From assembly GCF_019093865.1 (NCBI RefSeq), contig NZ_JABJXD010000001.1, positions 186,001-250,000 of the forward strand: a DNA stretch of 64,000 nt, given 5' to 3'. This DNA comes from Lentibacillus saliphilus. Its GTDB lineage: Bacteria; Bacillota; Bacilli; Bacillales; Amphibacillaceae. The notes beneath the pieces are model-generated. The model saw nothing but the letters and a program-made list of their open reading frames with translations. It was not told the DNA's origin and did not search any database. Below, in pieces: positions 9,736 through 18,666 of the stretch. How positions within the stretch are numbered: position 1 is the stretch's first letter; each line of letters opens with the position of its first letter. The translations under genes were made by a program, and so were the position numbers.

Positions 9736-11121
9736 TTAATCCTGTTTTTGGCCAGTATGTAACGATTGGATGCTGACATCATTTTCAACCAATCGAACAG
9801 AAACAGACTTTCTATCATGAGCGACCATGTGTGCATATTTACCAAAGTAAATGCCGACATTGCGATATAACATTCCTGATACGAGCAATGTTGCATCCTC
9901 ACCGATATTAAATATTTCAGTGATGCTTTCCAACTCTGTCATGACGTCTTGAAGCTGTTCACGTGTCTGACGGAAGGCATTTTTTTGCCGCAATTTCATA
10001 ATTTGCATTTTAGTCTTTTGCGAATCATCTCGGGTATGCGCCAATTTTTCACCTAGTAGGTGTAATTTCTCTAATGTAGATTCTAACTCCTCTTTTTTCG
10101 CTGTTAATTGCTTTAACTTAAGTTGTAACGATTGATCAGGACCTAAAAATACCTCGGTTTTGGAATTCATACGATTACCTAAATCATTAACTTCAATTTG
10201 AACCCCCGCAGAAATGCTACCACCTATTATACTTCCTTTGGGACATATTATATGACTTCCGGCGATACAGTTACTATGAATGATAGACTTTTCCACATGG
10301 ATATTGTTGCCCGCTCTTACGTGTCCTTGATTAATATAGCCGGCTTGTACGTTCTCAGTGGCATGTATCTTTCCATTAGCTTGTCCAGAAAATCCTTCCG
10401 AAATATATATGGAACCACCAGCCTGTAATTCCGCAGCTTCAACCATGCCGAATACTTTGATATCTCCATCTGCCTTGACCTTATATCCTGTTGGAACATT
10501 GCCATGGATGACGATTGTTCCGACAAAATCAAGATTTCCCGTTCTCATTGATAAATCATCATGCACATCATATACAGACTGAACATCGATTCGCCGTTTC
10601 CCTATACTAATTTGCCCCTCTTCAGCAGCATAAAAGGATTGATCAGCCTCTCTAAAAACGACATTCTTTCCGGCTTTCATTTTATATGGTTGACCTGGTT
10701 TAGCGTGAATAGGCTGTCCGGAAACGTCTGTTCCGTCCTGCCCTGCTTTCGGAGCAATCAAAGTAGCAATTTTTTCCCCTTTTCGAGCAGAAGGAATACG
10801 CATAACGTCTCTAAAGTTTATTTTTTCCCCTTTTATCCCTGTTGCTAAATTGGCTTGATAGGTAATGTCCCCGTCAATCCCGTTTATTGGTGCAATACCT
10901 TTTGCAATCACTAACGGAAACGCAACCGATTCGGGATCATTCTCAAAGTCTGCAAGAGCGTCCCAATCAACACCAAATAGTATCTTATTGTCCTGTAGCA
11001 TGTGCTCAATACCTTCTCGTGTCACCTCAGTGGTTTCCTCAACCGTATCCTCTACCTTATTTAAGGTCGCAACCATACGATCATGTGATATCTTAATGTG
11101 ATAAGGAAAGTGATTGTCCAT
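9736..11121 (-). CDS. DUF342 / FapA family protein
   Basis: A 461-aa member of the FapA/DUF342 family, cytoplasmic proteins with a Gly-rich beta-helix-like core. The core shows repeating turns such as GNVPTGYKVKADGDIKVFG and GSIYISEGF (residues about 205-250). A predicted coiled coil follows (about 320-400, KLKQLTAKKEELESTLEKL). FapA in Vibrio affects flagellar and phosphotransferase signalling; the Bacillus role is not known. The start at 11121 follows GGGGCGGAG. It lies directly downstream of sigD, a position where B. subtilis has no such gene, so a role in motility is inferred from context only. Confidence 0.85.
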   Translation of the reverse strand: MDNHFPYHIKISHDRMVATLNKVEDTVEETTEVTREGIEHMLQDNKILFGVDWDALADFENDPESVAFPLVIAKGIAPINGIDGDITYQANLATGIKGEKINFRDVMRIPSARKGEKIATLIAPKAGQDGTDVSGQPIHAKPGQPYKMKAGKNVVFREADQSFYAAEEGQISIGKRRIDVQSVYDVHDDLSMRTGNLDFVGTIVIHGNVPTGYKVKADGDIKVFGMVEAAELQAGGSIYISEGFSGQANGKIHATENVQAGYINQGHVRAGNNIHVEKSIIHSNCIAGSHIICPKGSIIGGSISAGVQIEVNDLGNRMNSKTEVFLGPDQSLQLKLKQLTAKKEELESTLEKLHLLGEKLAHTRDDSQKTKMQIMKLRQKNAFRQTREQLQDVMTELESITEIFNIGEDATLLVSGMLYRNVGIYFGKYAHMVAHDRKSVSVRLVENDVSIQSLHTGQKQD

Positions 11122-11154
11122 ATTCTCCGCCCCTCCATGTTCATTTAAAAGGAG

Positions 11155-11937
11155 TTAATTTAATGTCAATTGGTAGCCCTTCTGCAACTGATCTTTTAGT
11201 TTGAAAATTGCCCGCTTGTGAATTTGCGAGATACGCGATGTTGTTAATCCCATTACTTTCCCAATTTCTGTGAGTGTTAAATCTTGATGATAAAACAAAC
11301 TCAACACCAATTGTTCATTGTTGTTTAATTGTTTAACGTGCTCTGCTAGCTCTTTCTTCATTTCTTCTGTTTGAATATACTCTTCTGGTGAAGCAGCGTC
11401 TTCATCAGGTATTGTATATCCAATGCCTTCATGATAACTATTGCCACCATCTTTAGGCTTTTCTTCAATGGATAGAACATTAGCAAAAAGCACATCCTTC
11501 GTATGTGTTTCTACTTCATGGGCAGTTAGACCGAGTTCTTTCGCAATTTCCGAGGAAGTTGGCTGGCGTTGATAGCGTTGCTCAAGTTCACGTGACACTT
11601 TTTCGATTTTTTTAGCCTTTTCTCTAATTGTTCTTGGTAGCCAATCCTCTTTCCGCAAACCATCAATAATAGCCCCACGAATACGAAAGGATGCATATGT
11701 ATCAAATTTAAGCTCTCTTTCAATCTCAAATTTGCGAATGGCGTCATATAAGCCAATCATCCCGAAGCTTTGTAGATCTTCTTTCTGGACGTTTTTTGGT
11801 AGATGTACAGATATACGTTCAACGTGATAGCTGACGAGATACATATAATGCTCGATCAGACTGCCTGCTGCATGACGATCGCCATCACGCAACCACCTGG
11901 TCCATAACTCATGTTCCAAAGGCGTCTTTTTTGTCAT
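11155..11937 (-). CDS. sigD: RNA polymerase sigma factor SigD (FliA family)
   Basis: Sigma-28 factor for late flagellar, motility and autolysin genes. The 260-aa product has sigma region 2 with DLQSFGMIGLYDAIRKFE and YASFRIRGAIIDGLR (residues about 55-95), region 3, and region 4 ending with LTEIGKVMGLTTSRISQIH. A GTG at 11943 is in frame, but the ATG at 11937 is better placed 9 nt after GGGGGGAG. It is near the 3' end of the fla/che operon, where distance from the promoter affects its expression in B. subtilis. Confidence 0.95.
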   Translation of the reverse strand: MTKKTPLEHELWTRWLRDGDRHAAGSLIEHYMYLVSYHVERISVHLPKNVQKEDLQSFGMIGLYDAIRKFEIERELKFDTYASFRIRGAIIDGLRKEDWLPRTIREKAKKIEKVSRELEQRYQRQPTSSEIAKELGLTAHEVETHTKDVLFANVLSIEEKPKDGGNSYHEGIGYTIPDEDAASPEEYIQTEEMKKELAEHVKQLNNNEQLVLSLFYHQDLTLTEIGKVMGLTTSRISQIHKRAIFKLKDQLQKGYQLTLN

Positions 11938-11972
11938 GATCACATGCTCCCCCCCAATGCTATATATTTAAA

Positions 11973-12476
11973 CTAAATAATTGATTCACCTTTATTGACA
12001 GTCCGAATATGCAATGCGCCATTATCAGGGTCAAACTCAATCGTTCTTCCTCTATTGCCACCCACATCTTCAGATACAATTTGGATACCATGTGTTTTCA
12101 GCTCTCGCTTAACGGCTTCTACATTTCTTGGGCCTATCCTCATTGACTCTGATGTAGTTGCAAATTGAAACATTTCTGCACCACCAGCGATTTTAGCTTT
12201 TAACGAGAACTTTCTTGCACCTTTTTTTATAAGATGTTGAATTAAGATGTCAATTGCTGTGTCGGCATACTTATAGTTATTTAAGTTATCTCGTTTACTT
12301 AAGCTTGAATCTGGTAGCATAATATGTGCTAGTCCTGCTGTTTTCTTCGTTAAATCATAAATAACGATGCCAACACAAGATCCGAGTCCAGATGTCCGGA
12401 TCAATGATGGTGCCTGAACGACATTTAAGTCTGCAATTCCAACTCGTACAACCGATACCGTATCATTCGTCATCAT
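11973..12476 (-). CDS. cheD: chemoreceptor glutamine deamidase CheD
   Basis: Deamidates receptor glutamines and forms a complex with CheC that tunes adaptation. The catalytic Cys lies in GLGSCVGIVIYD, the His in GLAHIMLP and the Thr/Gly-rich part in KIAGGAEMF, the Cys-His-Thr triad of the family. The ATG at 12476 follows AGGTG by 6 nt, giving 167 aa; an in-frame GTG at 12485 is upstream of a good site. It overlaps the 3' end of cheC by 14 bases. Confidence 0.94.
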   Translation of the reverse strand: MMTNDTVSVVRVGIADLNVVQAPSLIRTSGLGSCVGIVIYDLTKKTAGLAHIMLPDSSLSKRDNLNNYKYADTAIDILIQHLIKKGARKFSLKAKIAGGAEMFQFATTSESMRIGPRNVEAVKRELKTHGIQIVSEDVGGNRGRTIEFDPDNGALHIRTVNKGESII

Positions 12477-13101
12477 CGTTGACACCTAGGGCATTAAATA
12501 TTTTATTGAACGAAATTGGATCTGGCAGTAATAAGAAATGACCTTGCACACTATTAATCCCACTTTTATCACGGATTTGTGTATCAATGATGATGGCATA
12601 GTCACTCCATTGAGACAAATCAATCAACCCTGAGGCTAAAATAGCGCCTGCCATATCTACACCTAAATGCGGTACAGACGGGTGCATATTTAAACCGGTG
12701 AAATCTGAAAGTGCAGATAGATAAGAGCCTGTTAAAATGTTACCGACCTCTTGTAAGGCAGATAATCCCATTGATTGAGCTGACCCGTTGTCAAGAAGTT
12801 TAAAGTTATCATCACCTGTCACTTGTTCAACAATGAATTCAGCCTCTTCTATTGGTAGTATAAAGTAGACCTTTCCTGTTACATCCCCATCGATCGTAAT
12901 CAATACGGCTGCTGCTGGTGTTTCAGGTCCACCAACGATGTCCATGACTTCATCAAATGCAGCGATATTCACAACAGGAACTGCCATCTCGATCTTTTTA
13001 TCGATTAATTGTGCCATAGCTGTTGCAGCATTTCCTGCACCGATATTACCGATCTCTTTTAAGACGTCTCTTTGCACATTTGACAGATGATTCATCACCA
13101 T
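12463..13101 (-). CDS. cheC: CheY-P phosphatase CheC
   Basis: Dephosphorylates CheY-P, stimulated by CheD. The 212-aa protein has two copies of the CheC phosphatase helix, LKEIGNIGAGNAATAM (near residue 15) and LQEVGNILTGSYLSAL (near residue 115), each with the E-x2-N pair. Either ATG 13101 or the ATG two codons later could be used; both are within reach of GGAAGGATAGG. It lies 4 bases after the cheW stop. Confidence 0.94.
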   Translation of the reverse strand: MVMNHLSNVQRDVLKEIGNIGAGNAATAMAQLIDKKIEMAVPVVNIAAFDEVMDIVGGPETPAAAVLITIDGDVTGKVYFILPIEEAEFIVEQVTGDDNFKLLDNGSAQSMGLSALQEVGNILTGSYLSALSDFTGLNMHPSVPHLGVDMAGAILASGLIDLSQWSDYAIIIDTQIRDKSGINSVQGHFLLLPDPISFNKIFNALGVNDDDE

Positions 13102-13105
13102 AATC

Positions 13106-13576
13106 CTATCCTTCCAATACGTTAAGATCGTTCACTTCTTCTTTTGCGAGTACTTTTCCTAAGTTGAGTAGAATTAAAAGACGCTGATCCACTTTTGCAA
13201 CACCATCAATATAATCAACATCAACTGTTCCAACCAATTCTGGTGCTGGTTCAATTGCGTCCTCGGGGATGTCGATCACATCATTTGCTGCATCAACAAC
13301 TAAGCCCACTTCCATCTCTTCTAAATGGACAATAATGATTCGCGTCGCTTCATCGATTTCCTTTGGATCAAGACCAAATCTTATTCGCAAATCGATGACA
13401 GGTGTTACGACCCCGCGCAAATTGATGACGCCTTTAACGAATGGAGCTGTTTGAGGTACCCTCGTTATCGGCTGCATCCGTTCAATCAGTCCGATTTGGT
13501 CTACTGGCAAAGCGTAAGATTCATCTTTTAATTGAAATACAATCGATTTTCTATATGTTGCGGATTCATTTGCCAT
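13106..13576 (-). CDS. cheW: chemotaxis coupling protein CheW
   Basis: Connects receptors to CheA in the chemosensory array. The 156-aa protein is a single CheW domain with VINLRGVVTPVIDLRIRFGL (residues about 49-68) and IIVHLEEMEVGLVVDAANDV, both typical. It starts 25 bases after cheA and precedes cheC and cheD. Confidence 0.95.
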   Translation of the reverse strand: MANESATYRKSIVFQLKDESYALPVDQIGLIERMQPITRVPQTAPFVKGVINLRGVVTPVIDLRIRFGLDPKEIDEATRIIIVHLEEMEVGLVVDAANDVIDIPEDAIEPAPELVGTVDVDYIDGVAKVDQRLLILLNLGKVLAKEEVNDLNVLEG

Positions 13577-13601
13577 AAGATATTCCTCCTATAATTGTTT
13601 T

Positions 13602-15629
13602 TTATCGGACAAGTGCGTTGCTATCGATAATTAATGCGACTCGACCATCACCTAAAATGGTTGCACCAGAAATTGCGAACGTATTCGTTAAATATTGCCC
13701 CATGGATTTCAACACAACTTCCTGTTGCCCAATCAAAGAGTCGACAACAAGTCCGGTGAGCTTATCACCTTTACGAACAATGACAATCGGAACATATGCA
13801 TCATCTTCTTGATTAACAGAGCTTGTCGAATCAAACAACTCACTTAAGAAAACGAGTGGGACGACATGCCCCCGAAAATCGATGACCTTTTTGTTATGCG
13901 CATGCATAATATCCTTTTTGCTAAAAATAGCCGTCTCCATAATGGATGATAGTGGAATGGCATATGTTTCAGTTCCTAATTCAACGAGCAGTACGGACAT
14001 AATTGACAGTGTCAGTGGCAGTTCAATTGAAAAAGTAGACCCTTTACCTAAGGTCGCATCTACTGACATACGCCCACCGAGAGATTCAATTGTGTTTTTG
14101 ACGACATCTAATCCGACGCCTCTGCCAGATACATCTGATATTTTTTCAGCTGTTGAGAAACCACTCGTCATTATGAGCTCATATACTTGTTGATCTGTGA
14201 GCAACAGAGATTCTTCTTTTGAAACCACACCATTTGCAAGGGCTTTGGCAAGTACCTTTTCTTTGTTTATACCTGCACCATCATCGGAAATTTCTATAAA
14301 CACATGATTGCCACTATGATAGGCTTGAAGTTTAATTGTTCCTTGTTCTGGCTTACCAGCTTGCTTACGTTCTTCTGCCGTTTCAATGCCGTGGTCAACA
14401 GCATTCCTGATTAAATGAACAAGCGGATCTCCTATTTCATCGATAACCGTACGATCTAATTCCGTTTCGGCACCGATGATTTCAATATCAACTTGTTTAT
14501 CAAGATCTCTTGCCAATTGGCGAATCATGCGCGGAAAACGATTAAATACTTGATCAATCGGTACCATACGCATTGTTAAAATGATATTTTGCAAATCGCC
14601 AGACACACGTGTCATACGCTCAACAGTTTCTTCTAAATCTTGATGCTTTAGTTCCTGTGAGATTTGTTCTAATCGGCCTCGATCGATAACCAACTCTTCA
14701 AATAAATTCATGAGTACATCAAGACGGTCTATATTAACGCGAATCGTCTTGTTCACGGCTTTCTTCGTTTTGGAAGAACTGTCTTCGGATGTCGTTGTTT
14801 CAGCTTCCTGATCAGCAGCCGTCGTTGTCTCTGACTGAGCGGTTTGCTGTTCCTTATAAGCTGCGATAGAAAAAGCATTGATCGTTACATCTTCTATTTC
14901 TGACACTTTAATCACATTTTGGTAGATGTCATCCTTAGACATATTTGAAACGAGAAGAACAGTAAATGATTGATCAAAATTCTCTTCCTCTAATTCCGTA
15001 ACACTAGGTGAGGATTTGATCACTTCGCCTAACTTTTCTAGCACTTCAAACACCATAAATACACGCGCGGCTTTTAACAAACAATCCTTACGCAATTGAA
15101 CGGTAATTTCAAAGTTAGAATACCCTCTACCTTCAGATTCACTTAATATGGAGATCTCAAACTCATCAAGACCACCAACAGACATCAATGTTACTGTTTC
15201 AGTTGCTTCTACAGCTGGTGCAGGTTTACGATCGTGCGTTTGAATAGATTCACCCATTTCAACACGGTCAAGTAGATCAACGATACGTGCGACGTCCTTT
15301 GTGCCCGCACCACCATTTTCAACATCATCTACAATTGATTCAAGGTGTTCGACTGCTTCAAACAATAAATCTATTAATGACGTATCTACTGCGATCTTCT
15401 CGTACCGAATCCCGTCAAGTACATTTTCCATCTTATGGGTTAAGTTTGCTAAATCGGTGTAGCCCATTGTAGCTGACATGCCTTTCAATGTATGCGCTGC
15501 TCGGAAAATCTCTTCAATGACGGCTTTTTCTCCTGGTTGCTTTTCTAATTGAAGCAATTGATTGTACAGGACATCCAAATGTTCTCTGCTTTCGTCAATA
15601 AAAACGCCAAGATATTGTGTCGTATCCAT
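13602..15629 (-). CDS. cheA: chemotaxis histidine kinase CheA
   Basis: Autophosphorylates on ligand change and passes phosphate to CheY and CheB. The 675-aa protein shows, in order: an Hpt domain with the phosphorylated His46 in AAHTLKG; a P2 response-regulator docking region; a Ser/Thr/Glu-rich linker near 265-285; the dimerisation helices; an ATPase domain with the N box HLIRNAVDHGIE and G boxes DDGAGI and GRGVGLDVV; and a C-terminal CheW-like domain. Layout and length match B. subtilis CheA. It lies one base after cheB. Confidence 0.97.
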   Translation of the reverse strand: MDTTQYLGVFIDESREHLDVLYNQLLQLEKQPGEKAVIEEIFRAAHTLKGMSATMGYTDLANLTHKMENVLDGIRYEKIAVDTSLIDLLFEAVEHLESIVDDVENGGAGTKDVARIVDLLDRVEMGESIQTHDRKPAPAVEATETVTLMSVGGLDEFEISILSESEGRGYSNFEITVQLRKDCLLKAARVFMVFEVLEKLGEVIKSSPSVTELEEENFDQSFTVLLVSNMSKDDIYQNVIKVSEIEDVTINAFSIAAYKEQQTAQSETTTAADQEAETTTSEDSSSKTKKAVNKTIRVNIDRLDVLMNLFEELVIDRGRLEQISQELKHQDLEETVERMTRVSGDLQNIILTMRMVPIDQVFNRFPRMIRQLARDLDKQVDIEIIGAETELDRTVIDEIGDPLVHLIRNAVDHGIETAEERKQAGKPEQGTIKLQAYHSGNHVFIEISDDGAGINKEKVLAKALANGVVSKEESLLLTDQQVYELIMTSGFSTAEKISDVSGRGVGLDVVKNTIESLGGRMSVDATLGKGSTFSIELPLTLSIMSVLLVELGTETYAIPLSSIMETAIFSKKDIMHAHNKKVIDFRGHVVPLVFLSELFDSTSSVNQEDDAYVPIVIVRKGDKLTGLVVDSLIGQQEVVLKSMGQYLTNTFAISGATILGDGRVALIIDSNALVR

Positions 15630-15630
15630 C

Positions 15631-16695
15631 TTACTTCCCCCTTGAGTGTTCTACCAGATTTAAAATCGTATTTCCTATTTCTTGCAATGGTATAACATGA
15701 TCAACTAAATGCGTCTTGATCGCTGCTTTGGGCATTCCGTAAACGGCGGCTGTTTGTTCTGATTCTGCTAAAATAATTGCATGCTCATCTTGTTTTTTTA
15801 TGTCCAACAGACCGTTGGCACCATCACTCCCCATACCTGTTAAAACAACTGCTAATTTATTTACATTGTTCATTGTTGCTAATGACTTAAATAACACATC
15901 AACCGATGGTCTATGAGGAAGATCGATTGGGTGTTTAGATAATTCAATGACATGTGTCATCCCAATATGTCGAATCCGCATATGAAAATCCCCTGGTGCA
16001 ATATATGCAGTGCCTTTTTCGACGATATCACCGTGAACAGCTTCTTTAACTCGGATGTTAGACAATGTGTTCAGGCGATCTGCTAAAGACTTCGTGAAGC
16101 GCGCAGGCATATGTTGAACAATGAGCAATGGGGCTGGGAAATCTTCCGGTAGCACTGTTAAAACATGCTGTAATGCATTCGGACCACCTGTAGACGTACC
16201 AATTGCTACCATTGTCTTTAAATCCGGCTGTTTAAAAGGGGATACATTAACAAATTGCTGATCTGTCATAATAGGATCCCTGACTTCATTCGGCGGTATT
16301 TTTGCACCTGATGCACCAATGACTCTTTCAATTATATCTTGCTGAATATCTGATATATTTAAAGAAATTGCCCCAGATGGTTTTTTTATAAAATCAACAG
16401 CGCCATTCGTCATTGCCCGTACAGTTTTTTGTGCGTTATCATCACTCGAGAGCATAACGACCGGCATCGGGTTATGTGCCATAATATGTTGCAAAGTCGC
16501 AATACCGTCCATAATTGGCATTTCGACATCAAGGGTTATAACAGCTGGTGATAAAGTATGGATTTTATTAAGTGCATCTTGTCCATTTCGTGCTGTTCCG
16601 ATGACTTCGATGCGATCATCTTCTGTTAATATGTCGGTAATCATCTTCCGCATAAATGCTGAATCATCTACGACGAGTACACGTATCGGTTCCAT
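15631..16695 (-). CDS. cheB: chemotaxis protein-glutamate methylesterase CheB
   Basis: Removes methyl groups from receptors when phosphorylated by CheA. The 354-aa protein has an N-terminal receiver domain with phosphoacceptor Asp56 (LDVEMPIMDG) and a C-terminal esterase with catalytic Ser168 in GTSTGGP, His in VQHMPARFT and Asp in TGMGSDGA. It starts 5 bases after flhG. Confidence 0.96.
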   Translation of the reverse strand: MEPIRVLVVDDSAFMRKMITDILTEDDRIEVIGTARNGQDALNKIHTLSPAVITLDVEMPIMDGIATLQHIMAHNPMPVVMLSSDDNAQKTVRAMTNGAVDFIKKPSGAISLNISDIQQDIIERVIGASGAKIPPNEVRDPIMTDQQFVNVSPFKQPDLKTMVAIGTSTGGPNALQHVLTVLPEDFPAPLLIVQHMPARFTKSLADRLNTLSNIRVKEAVHGDIVEKGTAYIAPGDFHMRIRHIGMTHVIELSKHPIDLPHRPSVDVLFKSLATMNNVNKLAVVLTGMGSDGANGLLDIKKQDEHAIILAESEQTAAVYGMPKAAIKTHLVDHVIPLQEIGNTILNLVEHSRGK

Positions 16696-16700
16696 AGCTA

Positions 16701-17564
16701 TTACCTCTCCATCATAAGTTGTTTAAGTTTACTGACAAATGATAAAGACCGGCTGTTGGGCGGCTTCGTTAAATTAGATAAATAATAGTCAACGGTATGT
16801 TTAATCGCTTTCGATATTGGTGCCTTATCATTCATTAAAAGAAAGGGCGTCTGTCTCATAACTGATTTTGTTACAATTTTATCATCTGGAAGTACACCAA
16901 GCGCTGTCACATCTATTTGTAAAAATTGTTTAACGACCGCACGGAAGTTGTTTAATGCTGCTATTCCACGTTTTTCATTGACTGAACGGTTCATCAGGAT
17001 AGAAATTGGTTTTGTAAACCCATGCCCCACAATGTGTTTGATCATGCTGTATGCATCCGTAATCGATGGAGGCTCTGGTGTTGTCACGATAAAGCATTCA
17101 TCAGCTGCTAAAATAAACAATAAACTATCTGCAGTTGCCCCTGCTCCCATATCTAAAATGATATAGTCATACGTTTTTACAAGCTCTTCATATGTATTGA
17201 AGAACAACGCTTTCTTAGCTTCATCAACAACAAAGAAACGATTAAGGCCTCGTCCACCAGAAATATAAGATAATCCCTTTGGACCAGTTGCAATGATATC
17301 GGTGATAGGGATATCTTGTTCAAACAAATCCACAAACGAATACGTTGTATCAAGGCCGAGTAAGACATCAATGTTACCCATTCCGATATCTAAATCAAAT
17401 AATAATACCTTTTTATTACGGTTAATGAGCTCAAGTGAAAGATTTAATGAAATGTTTGATTTACCTACCCCGCCCTTGCCACTGGCAACTGCTATAGTTT
17501 TAGCATGCTTTTGTTGATGTGGCATTTGCAACATTCTTCGTAGCCCTTCCGCCTGATCACCCAT
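16701..17564 (-). CDS. flhG: flagellar number regulator FlhG (MinD-like ATPase, YlxH)
   Basis: MinD/ParA-type ATPase that works with FlhF to control flagellar position and number. The deviant Walker A is in ASGKGGVGKSNISLN, and DLDIGMGNID and ILDMGAGA supply the other nucleotide-binding elements. The frame is open to 17615, but GGAGGGTTTCCATA precedes the ATG at 17564, giving 287 aa starting MGDQAEGLRRM, and the start overlaps the flhF stop by 8 bases. Confidence 0.93.
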   Translation of the reverse strand: MGDQAEGLRRMLQMPHQQKHAKTIAVASGKGGVGKSNISLNLSLELINRNKKVLLFDLDIGMGNIDVLLGLDTTYSFVDLFEQDIPITDIIATGPKGLSYISGGRGLNRFFVVDEAKKALFFNTYEELVKTYDYIILDMGAGATADSLLFILAADECFIVTTPEPPSITDAYSMIKHIVGHGFTKPISILMNRSVNEKRGIAALNNFRAVVKQFLQIDVTALGVLPDDKIVTKSVMRQTPFLLMNDKAPISKAIKHTVDYYLSNLTKPPNSRSLSFVSKLKQLMMER

Positions 17565-18666
17565 TATGGAAACCCTCCATAATAAGGCCAGCCAAATACT
17601 CTGGCGTTGGTTCAATCAGATCATCTGGAACGTCTTGTCCATTCGTCATGTAAGCAATTGACGATCGATTATTGGACAGCGTCATATTTAATAATCCTCC
17701 GTATTGCCGTGTTTCATCTACCTTCGTAAAAATCAAACCTTTAATAGGCAGATGGTTAAACTGATCATGAACGTTGAGCATATCCTGTGATTTAGCCGTC
17801 ATAGACAATACGAGAAATGTATCAATGTTGTCATTGAAATCGATACTATTAGTTAATTCCTTAACATAACGTTCAGACTGGAAATTACGTCCTGCTGTAT
17901 CAACAAAGATTAGATCATAATCTTTAAAACGTTCAACAGCATGACGATACTGTTCAATATCATACGCCACTTCAATTGGAACATTTAAAATCCGAGCATA
18001 CGTCTTTAATTGATCAATAGCGGCAATTCGGTACGTGTCTACGGTTATGAACGCAACCTTTTTATTGTGTCCAATCATTGCCTTTGCAGCAATTTTAGCT
18101 AATGTAGTCGTTTTGCCAACACCTGTAGGTCCAACAAAATGGATGACTTTTTTATCAAAATACATCTGTCCGAATGAGTGTTGTTGCAATTGCTCTGTCA
18201 ACGCTTGCTTCACATACCGATATACGATACGTTCATCAGTTTCATCCGGATGTTCGCTCAATACCGTTTCAATAAGCGATGTGCAAATTTCAGGTGAGAC
18301 GTCCTGATCTCGTAAATAGTGAAACATGATTTGATAAGCGGGTGGATAATGACCATTAGACTGGTTCGTCGATAAAAACATTTGCTTAAGCTGCTTTATT
18401 TCAGAGAGCACATCACTTTGACGATCATTTCCATCGGCCCCTTTATGTACAGACACGTGTTGTTGTGCTGAGTCTCTTGCCTTTGAAGCCAATGGCGATG
18501 GATCAAGTGCAGCAACAACCTCTATATGTTTTTTCTTTAAAATCCCAAAAAAGCCACCCTTGCTCACTTCTTTAGAATTAAGAATGACTGCATTTGATCC
18601 CAGTTCTTTTCTAATTTGCTGCATTGCTTCTGGCATGGTTGGCGCAATATATTTTTTCACTTTCAT
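17557..18666 (-). CDS. flhF: flagellar biosynthesis GTPase FlhF
   Basis: SRP-family GTPase, third paralogue of Ffh and FtsY, which both also lie in this window. The 369-aa protein has an N-terminal basic B domain (MKVKKYIAPTMPEAM), and an NG domain with P loop [18 protein letters not shown] near residue 170 and DTAGRNF as the G3 element. Its ATG overlaps the flhA stop (ATGA). Pairs with FlhG. Confidence 0.95.
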   Translation of the reverse strand: MKVKKYIAPTMPEAMQQIRKELGSNAVILNSKEVSKGGFFGILKKKHIEVVAALDPSPLASKARDSAQQHVSVHKGADGNDRQSDVLSEIKQLKQMFLSTNQSNGHYPPAYQIMFHYLRDQDVSPEICTSLIETVLSEHPDETDERIVYRYVKQALTEQLQQHSFGQMYFDKKVIHFVGPTGVGKTTTLAKIAAKAMIGHNKKVAFITVDTYRIAAIDQLKTYARILNVPIEVAYDIEQYRHAVERFKDYDLIFVDTAGRNFQSERYVKELTNSIDFNDNIDTFLVLSMTAKSQDMLNVHDQFNHLPIKGLIFTKVDETRQYGGLLNMTLSNNRSSIAYMTNGQDVPDDLIEPTPEYLAGLIMEGFHNG

